DNA of 64,000 nucleotides from Sipunculus nudus (Eukaryota > Annelida > Sipuncula > Golfingiida > Sipunculidae): positions 59,184,250-59,248,249 of the forward strand of contig CM049318.1 of the NCBI GenBank assembly GCA_026874595.1. Direction: 5' to 3'. Made by a program: the position numbers and the translations under genes. Shown in pieces: positions 34,561 through 45,638 of the stretch; within the stretch, counting starts at the first letter, position 1, and the number at the start of each line of letters is the position of its first letter. The notes below the pieces were generated by a model, which was given only the letters and a program-made list of their open reading frames with translations, searched no databases and was not told where the DNA came from.

Positions 34561-35231
34561 AGTCCCTATCCTACATTTTAGTGTCAAAGCAGCTTCTAGG
34601 TGGCAGCAGCTAAGCAGTTGTTAGAGTGATTCAGTTGTAAATGATGCTGAACCAATCCCACATGATCGGGCCCTTTATGCTGAACTTCAATAATATTTAA
34701 AATGGTCTCCCCTGGTCTAAGTCCTAAGTAACAGTGAAATCAATTCAGAAGTTGTTGTTAAATCCTATTAACAAATAAACCAACCATCAGACCGAAATAA
34801 CACAGGTATGAAAACGTAACCTTTCTGGCAGAATTAACAATCCAATTGTCTTCAGGGCAAAATTTGTTTCATTTTCATTTTTTTTAATATCTTGTTCATA
34901 TATAAAGTTTCTCTGTTTATTTTAGCTGTTTGGAATTATTTCACACCAAAAGCCAGCAGATAATAAGTACATTAGACTATGTGAAAGAACACACCCCTGT
35001 ATCTATTCTTCATTCTAACATATTTGTCCAATATGTTTCCGGTAACTTGTCTTTAAAGAACAGGCATAATACAACATAAAGTGTTAAAGCTGTGTTACTT
35101 TCAATGTGCATGCATATGTGTGAAAAATCGTTTGTATGATTTTGTAACTTGAGTGTTTCCATGTGTTTGTCAGTGTACATGCGTATATGCATGAAAATTG
35201 CCACAACAGCCATTTTAATGCTAGCATCTTT

Positions 35232-35395
35232 CAGGGGAAGACCAGCTAGATCAACTGCTGGGGGAAGACCAGCTAGATCAACTGCTGGGGGAAGACCAGC
35301 TCGATCAACTGTTGGGGAAGACCAGCTCGATCAACTGTTGGGGAAGACCAGCTAGATCAACTGTTGGGGGAAGACCAGCTAGATCAACTGTGCTA
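35232..35395 (+). repeat. 26/27-bp minisatellite
   Basis: Six copies of GGGGGAAGACCAGCTAGATC plus AACTGCT, some one base shorter, followed by unrelated sequence. Near-identity between copies suggests recent expansion. Confidence 0.92.
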
Positions 35396-36229
35396 TTATA
35401 TGTGCTTGTCAGTTCACACATATATGCACCCATGGAAATGCCTGTTTTTTTCAGGCATATACACACATACACATATACACACTCATGGAAACATAGTTTG
35501 ATGCTTGCTTACCCTTGTGGGATGGTTTGTGGGAGTGTAATCTTAAAGGAGGTGGCCAGCTGCAGTGCATTTGCAAAAAACAGTACGCATTACCATCTGT
35601 CTATCAGCTTATAGATCAGGTTTAGAGCAGTCAGTTTAGGCCATCAGTAAAATGCTGCAATACAATACACTTGTTCTGCAGTAATTTTTCATTTTTAAAT
35701 GGCAAAGGGAGAAGTGAGTTGCTGTCAGTTAATTGCGATGCTTTTCTGTTCTGTTGCTGGAGCAAGAAAAGGTGATCCTACATGAATTTTACAAATGTGC
35801 TTGAGCAAAGTCAGGTAGTCAGTGGTATAGTGTACAGACTGTTCCCTGGTGAAAGGCAGCACACAAGTTTTGTTTTCCTGGATGTCTGACTGGACTGAAG
35901 CTGACTATTTCAGTGAACTATTTTACTCAATTTCATTGACCATCAAATTATAACATTTAACTGATATGGCTGAAGAACACTGACTTGTCTGTCAAACCTG
36001 ACATAAAACATTCCATGTCTCACTATATATCAGTGCAGGTAATCTTTGTACTGGATCTGAATCAAATCTTGTGACATCACCATAGCATGAGTTGGCTCAG
36101 ACACAGTTCCACAATTCTTTTTAATATTATAAGAATATAAATTTGGATTTTCAGGCCTTTTTTGTCCCTTAACTGCCCCTTCAGATGATTCTTCACAGGT
36201 TTCTTTTATCTCTGATCATCTTCATTTTA

Positions 36230-36233
<4 letters not shown>

Positions 36234-36301
<68 letters not shown>
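36234..36301. repeat. (AT)n microsatellite
   Basis: About 66 bp of uninterrupted alternating A and T. Confidence 0.95.
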
Positions 36302-36304
<3 letters not shown>

Positions 36305-36625
36305 TTCACAAAAATAATGCAATCTTTGTTCATAGGTTAAGAAAGCCTTCTTCCTTTTGGTCTGATCAGGGCAAACATCAAAGTCTTCTCCAGAAGATTT
36401 TCAAAAATAGCTTAATTTCAAGGATTTTTAAGCATGTGGACACCCTGACTGACTGCCTAGTCTAATCATAGTGTATGTTGATCCAAGCATCACCAGTAGC
36501 AATCATGTTTAATACGAATGACGGAATGTGGTACTGGATGACTGGAGACATTTTATTTTTAGAGTTTCGTGGGGGTTAAGCACTGGTTGACCTGTCAAAC
36601 TGGCTACGCTGGTTTTTTTACCTAC

Positions 36626-36821
36626 CTGCGTCAGCTTTAAAGGTGGGGGATGAGATTCCATCGTGGGCCACGGACATAAAAAGACTCTCTGGGATAGCAC
36701 CCGTCAGGGAGGTGGTTCCAACCGATGTTGACACCATGGATCCTGTTGGCATGGTAACGGTAGGCAATGTGAGAACAGATGACACTGGGGACTGTGTACT
36801 TGGCCCTGACAGCATGACATC
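36626..36821 (-). CDS. POU6F: POU6 5'-most recognised exon, S/T-rich
   Basis: This 196-nt exon has acceptor TTTTTTTCCGCAG|GATGTC and donor GACGCAG|GTAGGT. It reads DVMLSGPSTQSPVSSVLTLP, TVTMPTGSMVSTSVGTTSLT, GAIPESLFMSVAHDGISSPT and FKADA. Length and phases (0 to 1) match the next exon at 15285 exactly. The S/T/P-rich composition fits the N-terminal region of class 6 proteins, though no diagnostic motif is present. ATG codons occur inside, but the strong acceptor implies at least one more upstream exon. It is separated from the next exon by 21.3 kb, so a second promoter in that intron could bypass it. Confidence 0.77.
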
Positions 36822-37081
36822 CTGCGGAAAAAAAGAACGCGAAATAAGTAACACAATAAGAGAGACATGATACAAGAAACGCAAAAAGGAACACATTATA
36901 GAGAATGTTTTTTTTTTTTAAATATAACCTGATTAGATGTAATTCATGCAATGCTGGATTCATGAGGCTTCACTGGCCAACGTATTGTCAAATCTGATTC
37001 CACCATCATCCTATGCTGCTGCTACTGAGCTGATGTACAAAAGTATCTGTGGGATTGAAATAAAAGAATGTCAGAACCAGC

Positions 37082-37388
37082 TTCTGTGGTCTAGCGGTAG
37101 TAGCACAGGACTCAAAGCAGGGAGGATGCGAGTTTAAACCTCAGCCGTGGAGGGTGAGATTATCATATCTGGCACCCACCCAGGATAATCCCACTGCAGG
37201 CTTAATAGGAAGGCTGTGCCCCACAGCCATGTATCAATCACAAATGAGGGCATCTTTGAGGGTTTGTTTGTGTTATGACACAGCAATTGGGATGACTTCA
37301 CACTGTCACACCAAGGACACACAGGTGCAGTAGCCCTGGGTGGCAGTAGGATATAAAATATAATGACCACCCTGTCACACAGTCCCAA
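37082..37388 (+). repeat. tRNA-derived SINE-like copy, family A
   Basis: The head TGTGGTCTAGCGGTAGTAGC is A-box-like and GAGTTTAAACCTC is B-box-like; the spacing is normal for a tRNA. The body (GGTGAGATTATCATATCTGG ... GTGCCCCACAGCCATGTATC, AATGAGGGCATCTTTGAGGG) matches the minus-strand copies at 21110-21365 and 61840-62110. Confidence 0.75.
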
Positions 37389-37439
37389 AATTAAAGCTAA
37401 ATGACCAAAAAAATGACTAAGTCCACTGAAATTTTTTAT

Positions 37440-37827
37440 TGACCTCCTGGGATGTAAAGTAAGAAGATTCTAGGTCTACTGGTTATGATTTGTGCCTTGT
37501 TAACAAACGACATCATCTTTAAAGGTCTCAAAAACAGAAAAAAAATGTAAAAAAAATTGCAGGTTGTGCCAGCAGTCTACAGAAACTGATGAAACATTCC
37601 ATGGTCAATATCCATGCAAAGAATCATGAGGATCAATGCATTAGATACATGAGCTTTTGTATCAAATTTTCCATTATTCTGGGGGGTACTTTCGAGCCCC
37701 ATAGCTCAAAGGTTATGGGTAACAGAGACCTAATTTCAGTTTTCCAAGGAAATTTTTCATGGACCTCTCTGGAAGTCAAGTAAGAAGTTTCCAGGTCCAG
37801 TGGTTACGATTTGTGCCTGGTTAATGG

Positions 37828-37862
<35 letters not shown>

Positions 37863-37945
37863 GACAGACAGCTAGACAGATGGACGACAGAAAAAGAGTG
37901 ATCGCTATAGCTCAGGTGACTTTCAGTGAGCTGAGCTAAAAAAAA
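37440..37945 (-). repeat. Dispersed repeat with (GACA)n and AGCTCA hairpin end
   Basis: Two units 320 bp apart share GACCTC(C/T)...GTAAGTAAGAAG-type phrases (37441 and 37761). The end carries a GACA/GACG run at about 37826-37885, then CTATAGCTCAGGTGACTTTC and AGTGAGCTGAGCTAAAA, forming an AGCTCA/TGAGCT stem. Read from the opposite strand it begins TTTTAGCTCAGCTCACTG. The same end is present at 42272. Confidence 0.7.
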
Positions 37946-39191
37946 TGTTGCTAAAATAAAAGAGTGAAAGAAGAGAATTAGCATCAGATTCAGTAAATCC
38001 TCAAGAGTGACCCTTTTTAAAAAGAGTTATTTGGCAAGCCTGTTAAGGAACTCTGCAGAGCTGCATACTTGGAGTAAGAATTGGATAAATTAGCATTAGA
38101 AAAAGGAGATGGTTACCTCCATAAAAACAAGGGACCTATGGGTCACGACGCTCAGCTGTTATATATGATAAAAAAATATTATTTAGAAATGAGGCACATA
38201 CTGGTTTTGTGTGGTAATTTATATAAGCTGTATTATGAGTTGTTGTTGTTTAGCTTATGTATGATTTTGATAGTACCTTTGGAGACAGGGAAGAGGATTG
38301 ATTTCATTTATTTTATTAACAAATGGAGTACTATTGTCACACAGATTTTGACTTGGCCATATAACTTATAAGCAGAACATATAATATAAGAGTTTAACTA
38401 TTTATTAAAAAAAATTACAAATATTGTCCCAAATATAATTTTTATTAAAAATAATAAGAGAATCATATGATTTTTTAAAATGAAATATAACTGATATGAT
38501 TATTAAAATAATATTAAAGAATATATTCATGAATGCACTCATGAATACATTTTGAAAGTATTTGCACGAGTATTCATATACTTTCATTTTTACCTGAATT
38601 CCCATTCTTTATGCAAGAAATTTTATAATGGAGTATATAATCATATTCGTATTTAAATACAATTACAAAGTATTCGCACCATGTCTGGTATTTATTCAGT
38701 TTTCACCAAACAATGATGTTGAGAATCCAGAATATACAAAATTCACACATTTAAATAATGATCATAAGTACCTGGTTTTATGGCTTTTATTTATATTAAA
38801 AAATAACTGTAAAAAATTCATTTTGGACTAATTTCACATCAATGTACACACTAGACACAGTAGGAATCTAGATTAATATTATCAACTGCTTCTTTGTCTA
38901 TCATTAATTTCCTTCATATGATCCCTAATGATTAGTAATGAATAATATGATTTACTTCTTTATCATTAAAATTGAACTGAAAAATGCCATAGGTGACTGC
39001 ATGGTGTTATTTGGAATATGTGACATTCTACCCATCGATACAAGATTCTTATATCATCAGTAACTGCAAGTTAATTTCCTGTTATTATAAACTAACAAAT
39101 TCCTTTTCTATTTTTCTTTAATTTGTTATTAAAAACCAATAAAAATTTATTAATTTATTGTTTATTGTTATGTTGTTGGTTAAAACTACTA

Positions 39192-40694
39192 CCGTAAAAT
39201 CTCCACTTAAAACCGCGGTTTAATCAAGAAATTCAAAATCTTTAAATCGGGTTGATTTCCTGAAAGCACTGAGCGGTTTATACTAGAAGGGTTTCCTGAA
39301 TATCTTCCTGACAGACGTCGTTTTTGGGCCGGCGAGTGGGCGATAATATCGCAACTTTCGAAGGCCGTTCTTAGCAGCAGTCTCGCATGCATGGCAGCCG
39401 TGTGTAAATGTGTTATTTAAGATTATTTGTTATTTATAGATTAAATATTGCTGATTAGTTTTCGTGTGATATATAACTTGTTATAAAATCTTGGTAATTG
39501 TCACCAAATAATACGTTTACAACAACCCTGCTGTAACACACAGCGGCCCACTTTGTTGGGCATGGTCTTGCCTTGGTGCAAGGCTGAGAATTACACACCA
39601 TGTGACCCGGGCTCCATACTCATCTCATTTCAGTTATGAACCCATAACAAGGCATGGTCAAGCAAAATTGAAATAAAAGCCTACTTTAAACCCATTTGCG
39701 GCATTATTTAGCAATGATTATTTGTTTCAAACGTAAAATGAATAAAAGGCTGACATCGTAAAGAGTCACACAATGGCAGACGATCGTTTTAAAATCAAGT
39801 TTGAGTGCCGCCATGTGCTGAAACGCCCTGGTATTCTGCCAAGAATATTTTGAACGGCTGTACGCTGTGGGTGGTAAACAGAACAGCCACCTATTTCGTC
39901 CCATCGTGCCTTGCGCGAACACTGCCTTGACAAAATGGCTCCCCACACGGAAACTTTCTTCAGGAAAAAACTTGCTTACCCGGACTGGCCACTTTAATTT
40001 TACCTTAAAATCACTCGTTTTCAAGCGTCATGTTTCCTATACGTGCGTATCTCGACAAGGTAACTTCAGTTACTTTGATATTTAGTTAAGTAGACCAGCG
40101 ATGTTTTCAAACGCACCAGCAAATTGTGACATGGAGCGATGTCAACGTACGACGTGACGATGATAATACCGAAGTAACCGGTATGAAAATGATTTGAATC
40201 TTCCGAGTAATTCCAGAAAATGGAATTTTCATCAAAATTAAGATTTCAAAATATTACTTTTAGAATTAAAATATACAGTGACTTGAAATGGATCAGCAGA
40301 ATATTTTTTTTCCAAAATATAATGACATCGGTAGTAAACAAGAATACGGCACGGAATATAAAATCTGTATAAACAGGCAGAGGTTCATCGGCCCTTACGT
40401 CTTCTCAAACTTTATGCTTGAGTGACCCTGCAAAAAAAAGTGTTATGATGTGTTTAAATAAAATGCCCAAGGAATTTTAATGTGGACAGGAATGGCCGAG
40501 TCGCAACCTACGCCTGTTCATTTCTAGATGATAGCTTGATTGTGTCTTTTGTCAAATCATTCTGAGCAAAAGTTGGTGCGGTTTTAAAGGGGGGTTCTTA
40601 GTATTTGAGCCTCTCGCGGTGTCTCACCTGGAATTTCGGCGAAGTCTGGGTGCGGTTTTAATCGGACGTGCGGTTTTAAGTGGAGATTTTACGG
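39192..40694. mobile_element. 1.5-kb non-autonomous TIR transposon, TA target site
   Basis: The ends are a perfect 25-bp inverted repeat (39192-39216 and 40670-40694) starting CCGTAAAATCTCC and ending AAAACCGC, flanked by TA on both sides (39190-39191 and 40695-40696). Extra copies of GCGGTTTTAA lie just inside the right end (near 40577 and 40651) and GCGGTTTA near the left, plausible transposase-binding subterminal repeats. No transposase motif is visible in any frame. TA flanks place it in the Tc1/mariner/pogo supergroup by inference. Perfect TIRs suggest recent movement. Confidence 0.85.
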
Positions 40695-40947
40695 TAGATG
40701 AGTTGGGTTGGACACCTGGATCAACTGTGGCTGGCCATAAGCTGCCTGGATTCCTGTATGCCTGGCCTCAAGCGTGCATAATATGATGAAAGGTCAACAA
40801 GGTCAACATACAGGTGACTCAAGAGGGGCTGGAGAGAGCCAAAGTCTGACAGGGTCTCATAAAAAACATAAATAAAAGCTACAATTTTTGGCCAATTTCT
40901 TTCAGCTTTCTAAACTAAAAAGCTGAAATCCTTATGTGTGCATGATA

Positions 40948-42272
40948 TGAAAATTATATCAACAGTGCTCACGGGAAACAAACGTGCCATGGTCACAGTT
41001 GGGCAAAATTGAAGGTACTAATTTTATATTTATACTAATAACATATAAAATTTGAAAAATTCAGAACTAATTTTGGTATTCAATTGAATCTTGATTAAAT
41101 AATGTTACATCCCTGACAAAAAAATCTCTAGCTTCAGCAATGCCGTTGTTAAGGGAGTAAATATATTTCTTGATTTTTTACAAAGTGCATTATGTTTGGG
41201 CCCATAACTTAAAACAATTAAGCAATACTGACATCATTCTGGCATGTGCATAGAGAATGAAAAATATGTATATTATTTATGATTAAAGTCAGATCAGTGG
41301 TTTTGATATTAGGCAGTCTTGAAGTGTAACAATGGGTTTTTTATTGAAAAATGAAGTTTTTCATTAATATCTCGAAGGTATTAAGTCCTAGTGACCAAAT
41401 TCTTGGCATGTTAGGGGATTTTGGAGACATCTAACTGTATGCCGAATTTAAGGAACTTAGAGCTGAAGCTGGGGAGCTGAGCTCTTGCAAACTGCATAAT
41501 ACTAGCTTGATGTAAACAATATGTTACATGGTGCTTGAAAACTTGATTAAAATCTACAGTTTTTGATCAACTGGTTGAAAATTTTTGGTGTTAACAGTTG
41601 AAATGCTAACAAAAACATGCTGTGAAAATTAAATCCACAGTACTTACAGGAAAAAAACGTGCCATGGTCAAAGTTGGGCAAAATTTAAGGTACCAATTTT
41701 TTATTTTTATTAATATTTTAAAAAATTTAAAAGATTTTCATCTAATTTTGGGTATACAATTTAATTTTGATTAATTAAAGTTATATTACTGGAAAAAAGG
41801 TCCATAGCTTTAACATTTTTTGTGTTAAGTGATCAAATATCTTTCCTGATTTTTTACAAAATGCATTATGTTTGGGCCCATAACTTTTTTAAATTAAATA
41901 ATACAGACATAATTTCTGGCATGTACATAGGAACTATATAGAGGAATATTTATGGTAAATATGAGGAAAAACAGATGAGTGGTTTTGATATTAGGCAGTC
42001 CTGAAGTGTGAAAATAGGTTTTTAATATAAAATTGAGGTTTTTCCTTAATTTCTCAAAGGAACGAAGTTGCAAAGACCCAGTTTTCGGCTTGGTAGGAGA
42101 TCTTGGGGACATCTAACATGATGATTCCGAATTTTGGATTCCTAGGTCTTACGGTTTCAAAACGTGCCACATCTACGGACGGACGGAAGGACGGACAGAC
42201 AGACGGACGGACGGACGACGGACAATGGACCACGACTATAGCTCAGATGACTTATAGTCAGCTGAGCTAAAA
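40948..42272 (-). repeat. Dispersed repeat, 675-bp tandem dimer
   Basis: The word AACGTGCCATGGTCA occurs at 40981 and 41656, and the ~490 bp after each are clearly similar (TTTGGGCCCATAACTT, GTGGTTTTGATATTAGGCAG). The end holds a GACG/GACA run (42177-42225) followed by CTATAGCTCAGATGAC and AGTCAGCTGAGCTAAAA. The same terminal module closes the repeat at 37945. Confidence 0.8.
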
Positions 42273-42291
42273 ATTGTAACAAAAAAAAATG

Positions 42292-42377
42292 TCTACGAGT
42301 CAAAGTAATCTTTCTCCTCCATACTGGACACACTGGAATCCATCTCTTTATCTTTATCAACAACCACACAATCATTT
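42292..42377 (-). CDS. Candidate small coding exon (uncertain)
   Basis: On the minus strand an acceptor-like CTGTCTGTTTTAG precedes a stretch reading (K/R)NDCVVVDKDKEMDSSVSS, MEEKDYFDS and TAG at 42292-42294. The hydrophilic, acidic text is unlike the surrounding intronic noise. It might be a terminal exon of an unknown transcript. Alternatively, translation could start at KE-MDSSVSS (context GAGATGG) as a 5' POU6 coding exon with a weak donor TC|GTAGAC at phase 2. That phase does not match the 36821 exon (phase 0), so a further small exon would be needed. Chance is a real alternative. Confidence 0.25.
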
Positions 42378-45300
42378 CTAAAACAGACAGATATTTAAGA
42401 CCAAAAACCTGTTTTTTTGTCCTCTTAAAACATATTACATGTTATACCCAATAGCTGTGAATTAGTTATTGATAAGGAAAGACATTTAAATTGCTTTTAT
42501 CTTTTTATTTAGTTTCTCTGCATAATAAGTATATATAAAAAGTGGTGAGCCATGCAGTTTATCATATAAATTCAATTTTGTAATGAATATATCAAAACTC
42601 GGTTTGCTTGTTCAATAAAACTCTTTGATCAGTATAATTTCATTGTCTTAAAAGGCCCATGGCAGACTTGCACTGGAGCAGACAGTCTCTGGAGGAAACA
42701 GCTTCCCCGTCCAATCGTGTCTCAGCATCTATGTGGTATCAAAGGTCAATACGTCCAGAATCACTGGCAGGAATAAAGGCTAAACCTGTCACAAATCAGG
42801 TGACGCTTACATGAATCACATCCACGTGGATTATTCAATCATGTTAGTATTCTCTCATTCCCACAGCAAGCCAACCCATCAGTGCTTCCTGCTAAGTTAG
42901 GTACAATCATACATCAGAGTCAGAATGGCAAAAAGACTCAAAATTACTGTCACCCAGTACTTACTTCCTTTGTTTTTAAGTAAACCACATCACTGCCCAT
43001 ATTGTATTAAATTAATACAAGACCCCCCTCTTATTCTCAGACTGGTTGATGTCAGTGATAGATAGTTCTTAAGCATCTGGTAAGTAATACAGTTAATTAC
43101 AACAGCATTACAATGGTAAAAGCCACTGTTTGAGAGGCATTATAATCTGTTCTTCTAAAGGCAGGCCTGCCAAAGGGAAATGACGGAAAAAATAGTAAGT
43201 GCTCTGTTAAAACAGAATAGCCTTCTTTGAAATAAAGTGTATAAAAAGAGTAAAATTAATGGCAATTCCCCATTTTTTATCACAGACTGAATAAGGGTGT
43301 GCTTCGCATACTATGTATGTGTATATACATATCGCTAAAAAAGTAAAAAAAAAAAAAAAAAAATACATGGTGCACATCCCCCTGCATGAAGGTAAGGGCA
43401 TTTTCCACATGATGTGACATGTTGGATATTTGCACACAAAAATTGTGAAGTGTCCAATTGTTGTTCCAACTGGACTGTTATTGTAGAAGAGAAATTGTAT
43501 ATATTGGAATTCTTTCAATGGAGAAAAAGAGTGAAAATATGAGTGCAGCTAAAAAAAAAAAGAGTGAAAAAAAGAGCAAATAGCATCATTTTGAATAATT
43601 CCTCAAATAAAAAGAATGACTCTTCTGAAAAAGAGTCATTTGGCAGGACTGTACAGGGTATATGCAAACACTGAATAAATGGTTTGGATTCAAATTTTAT
43701 GGGAGGAAGTGCAGCTATAATTTTATGAATGAAGACTATCAGCTTGGTATCAATATCATAACACCTTTTAAAATTGCTGTATCATGTATCATATAATGTA
43801 TTACATCACCAGCAAGCAAGGGCCTAGAAGCACAAATAGTCCCCCACCATGTGTTTAACTGGAAAAGAGGGGTGTCAGTGATGCTCAAATACCCCCAAAG
43901 AACATTTACAAATTTAAAATACTTTTTAAATACAAACTGGACTTAAAAAAAGTAAATGCATGATTAGCTATTTAGTTATCCTGATGAACCTATTTTAACT
44001 GGGAGCAATGGGGGTGTCATTTGTAAAGTAGACAAATTTAAACAAGACACCCCAAGGGACAGGTTATCAAAAATTGATGGCTGTCATGGTTATGGCCAAG
44101 AAATATGCCTGTAACATTTTATATTAACACCTCCTGCTGTTGCTGGCATATATATTGGTACTAGATTTAACATAATATATGCCACACCTGAAATCGTAAA
44201 ATGTTGTGGTTGGTAACATTTGGATTTGCTTGAATAAGTTATTTTTAAAATAAACCAATTAAGTCAAACAAATTTAAATTTCCTTGGTCTAAGATACAGC
44301 TGACCATGATCAGAAAAATGAAATTTTAAAATTTTCTGACTAATCGAGGAATAAGCTGAAAATACCATTTAACCTCACATAAAGTTGGCTACAATAGGTG
44401 GTGCCATCTGCAGGCCAAAATCATATAGCAGTGAAATGATGAAATATATCTAAAAAATTTAGTAATGATTGAACAAGTAGTTCATGAAATAACAGAAACA
44501 CTGCAAGAGTGCATAATAAGTTCATTGTATGTCTTGTGACCTCTGACCTCATTTAATATGCATGAATTTTAGCCGCGAATTTAATTAATTCATTTTAACT
44601 TAATATTTGTTAATATTTACAATGAGTTTCATGAAAAGCGTTCAGATATTTGCTAAGTCAAAATACCATCCAAGTTCAAATGAAAGAACGGTTGTTCACA
44701 GCATGAGTGACCAAATAATCAGACATAATCTACCGGTAGCTTCTTTTCTTGGGATGTCATTGTGGACCACAGATGTCATAACAATAGCTGGGTTATGGTT
44801 TTTATGTTTATTCTAATCTGATATCCATCCTACGTAAAGTGCAAGTCTCAAAGAATGTCTATCATGGCACTCATGGCAGTTGAAAGGTTTGGTTTCTTTT
44901 TTTAATGTTTTACTGCTTAACCTCTGTCGTCCTCATACAGAGAACCTCATCACTGCAGTCATAAAATCACGGTTTTCTATCAAGCTAACATGAATTATGT
45001 ACATATTTGTTCCTGGACATACACTTCCAGTTTCACATGTTTATCTCCACTGACAAAACCGGACAGATGTTACATTGTCTTGAAAGTCTACCTGTCTGTC
45101 CTGATAATCTGTTTCTCTGAACTGAATTGAAACTGAGAGGTCATGACACATTGAAATTGGTTTCAATGTATCCAGCTGATATTTTTAATGATTCACTGAA
45201 AAACAAAACTGTTGACAGTGTTTGCATCTTATGAATGAACTCTAATTTGGAGTATTTCTGAACAGTTATATTAATAAAACCTAATGTTCAGCTTATTGTA

Positions 45301-45456
45301 GATTCCTAATGCAGCAACATTGAGGAATAGCGCTTATTAAAACATGAAGTATGAAATTGCTTCTGCTTACAAGTATACATTATTTTCAAAATTACAGCAT
45401 AAAATAATGACGTACAATTGAGACAATAAGTTCACTAGTGAAGTTACATATTACAT
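42378..45456. other. Upstream region with a unique block and repeats
   Basis: 42640-42980 is GC-richer and apparently unique (CCCGTCCAATCGTGTCTCAG, CACGTGGATTATTCAATC), a weak candidate for a regulatory element. 43340-43361 is an A run. 44520-44660 holds one copy of the TGACCTCTGACCT repeat seen at 12.8 kb. No gene is supported. Confidence 0.45.
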
Positions 45457-45638
45457 ACAGTAAAACTTTGCCTATTGACCACATCTGTTTAGTGACCACC
45501 TCAAAATAATGACCACTACATCACAGTCCCCATTCTTTTTTTGCTATTCAATCAGACCTCACTTAGCCATCCACCTAGAAAATGTGACCACGTTATCAAG
45601 GTCCCACTGGTGGTTGAATTTTGAGATTTCACTGTACA
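45457..45638. mobile_element. pogo/Tigger-like MITE, second copy
   Basis: Begins TACAGTAAAACTTTG and ends GAGATTTCACTGTA in inverse orientation, about 180 bp, with interior TTAGTGACCACCTC and ATGTGACCACGTTATCAAGG phrases. It matches the design and length of 16307-16489. Confidence 0.65.

Larger units (their letters stand above)
33216..36233. other. Intronic stretch between minisatellites
   Basis: 33216-34254 is mostly unique-looking intronic sequence; 34561-35231 and 35396-36233 are similar. Apart from the two arrays listed separately I see no gene or recognisable element. Confidence 0.5.
1809..36821 (-). other. POU6F: POU class 6 homeobox gene locus (coding part in window)
   Basis: The locus encodes a nuclear DNA-binding transcription factor with a POU-specific domain, a linker and a POU homeodomain, preceded by a Q/S/T-rich region. 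I assembled it from eight exon positions on the minus strand, one of them present in two alternative copies; every junction has GT-AG borders and matching phase (0-1, 1-1, 1-1, 1-0, 0-1, 1-2, 2-1). One copy of each exon gives 1515 nt, or 504 residues plus stop. The POU-specific part (TQTQVGQALSA, YSQSAICRFEKLDITPKSAQ) and the homeodomain (KRKRRTSFTPQALEFL, EVIRVWFCNKRQALKNT) are diagnostic of class 6, not classes 1-5. Vertebrates have two paralogues and invertebrates usually one, so I do not choose between POU6F1 and POU6F2. The N-terminus is incomplete: the first recognised exon starts with an acceptor at phase 0. Family members are mostly neural; expression here is unknown. Confidence 0.95.
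36822..39191. other. Upstream intron or 5' region, proximal part
   Basis: Holds a SINE-like copy (37082-37388) and a dispersed repeat ending in GACA repeats (37440-37945). 37946-39191 is very AT-rich with nothing recognisable. I found no upstream POU6 exon here. Confidence 0.5.

Noticed and set aside
34134-34624. Repetitive proteins on both strands (DPDREVDPVDFG and LDPHQNLLDPP repeats)
   Set aside because: Translation of a 39-bp minisatellite; both strands are open because 39 is divisible by three. No start, splice or conservation evidence.
39704-40085. Overlapping small open frames inside the 1.5-kb TIR element
   Set aside because: No transposase motif (no DDE/D spacing or helix-turn-helix) and frames on both strands overlap; consistent with the GC-richer composition only.
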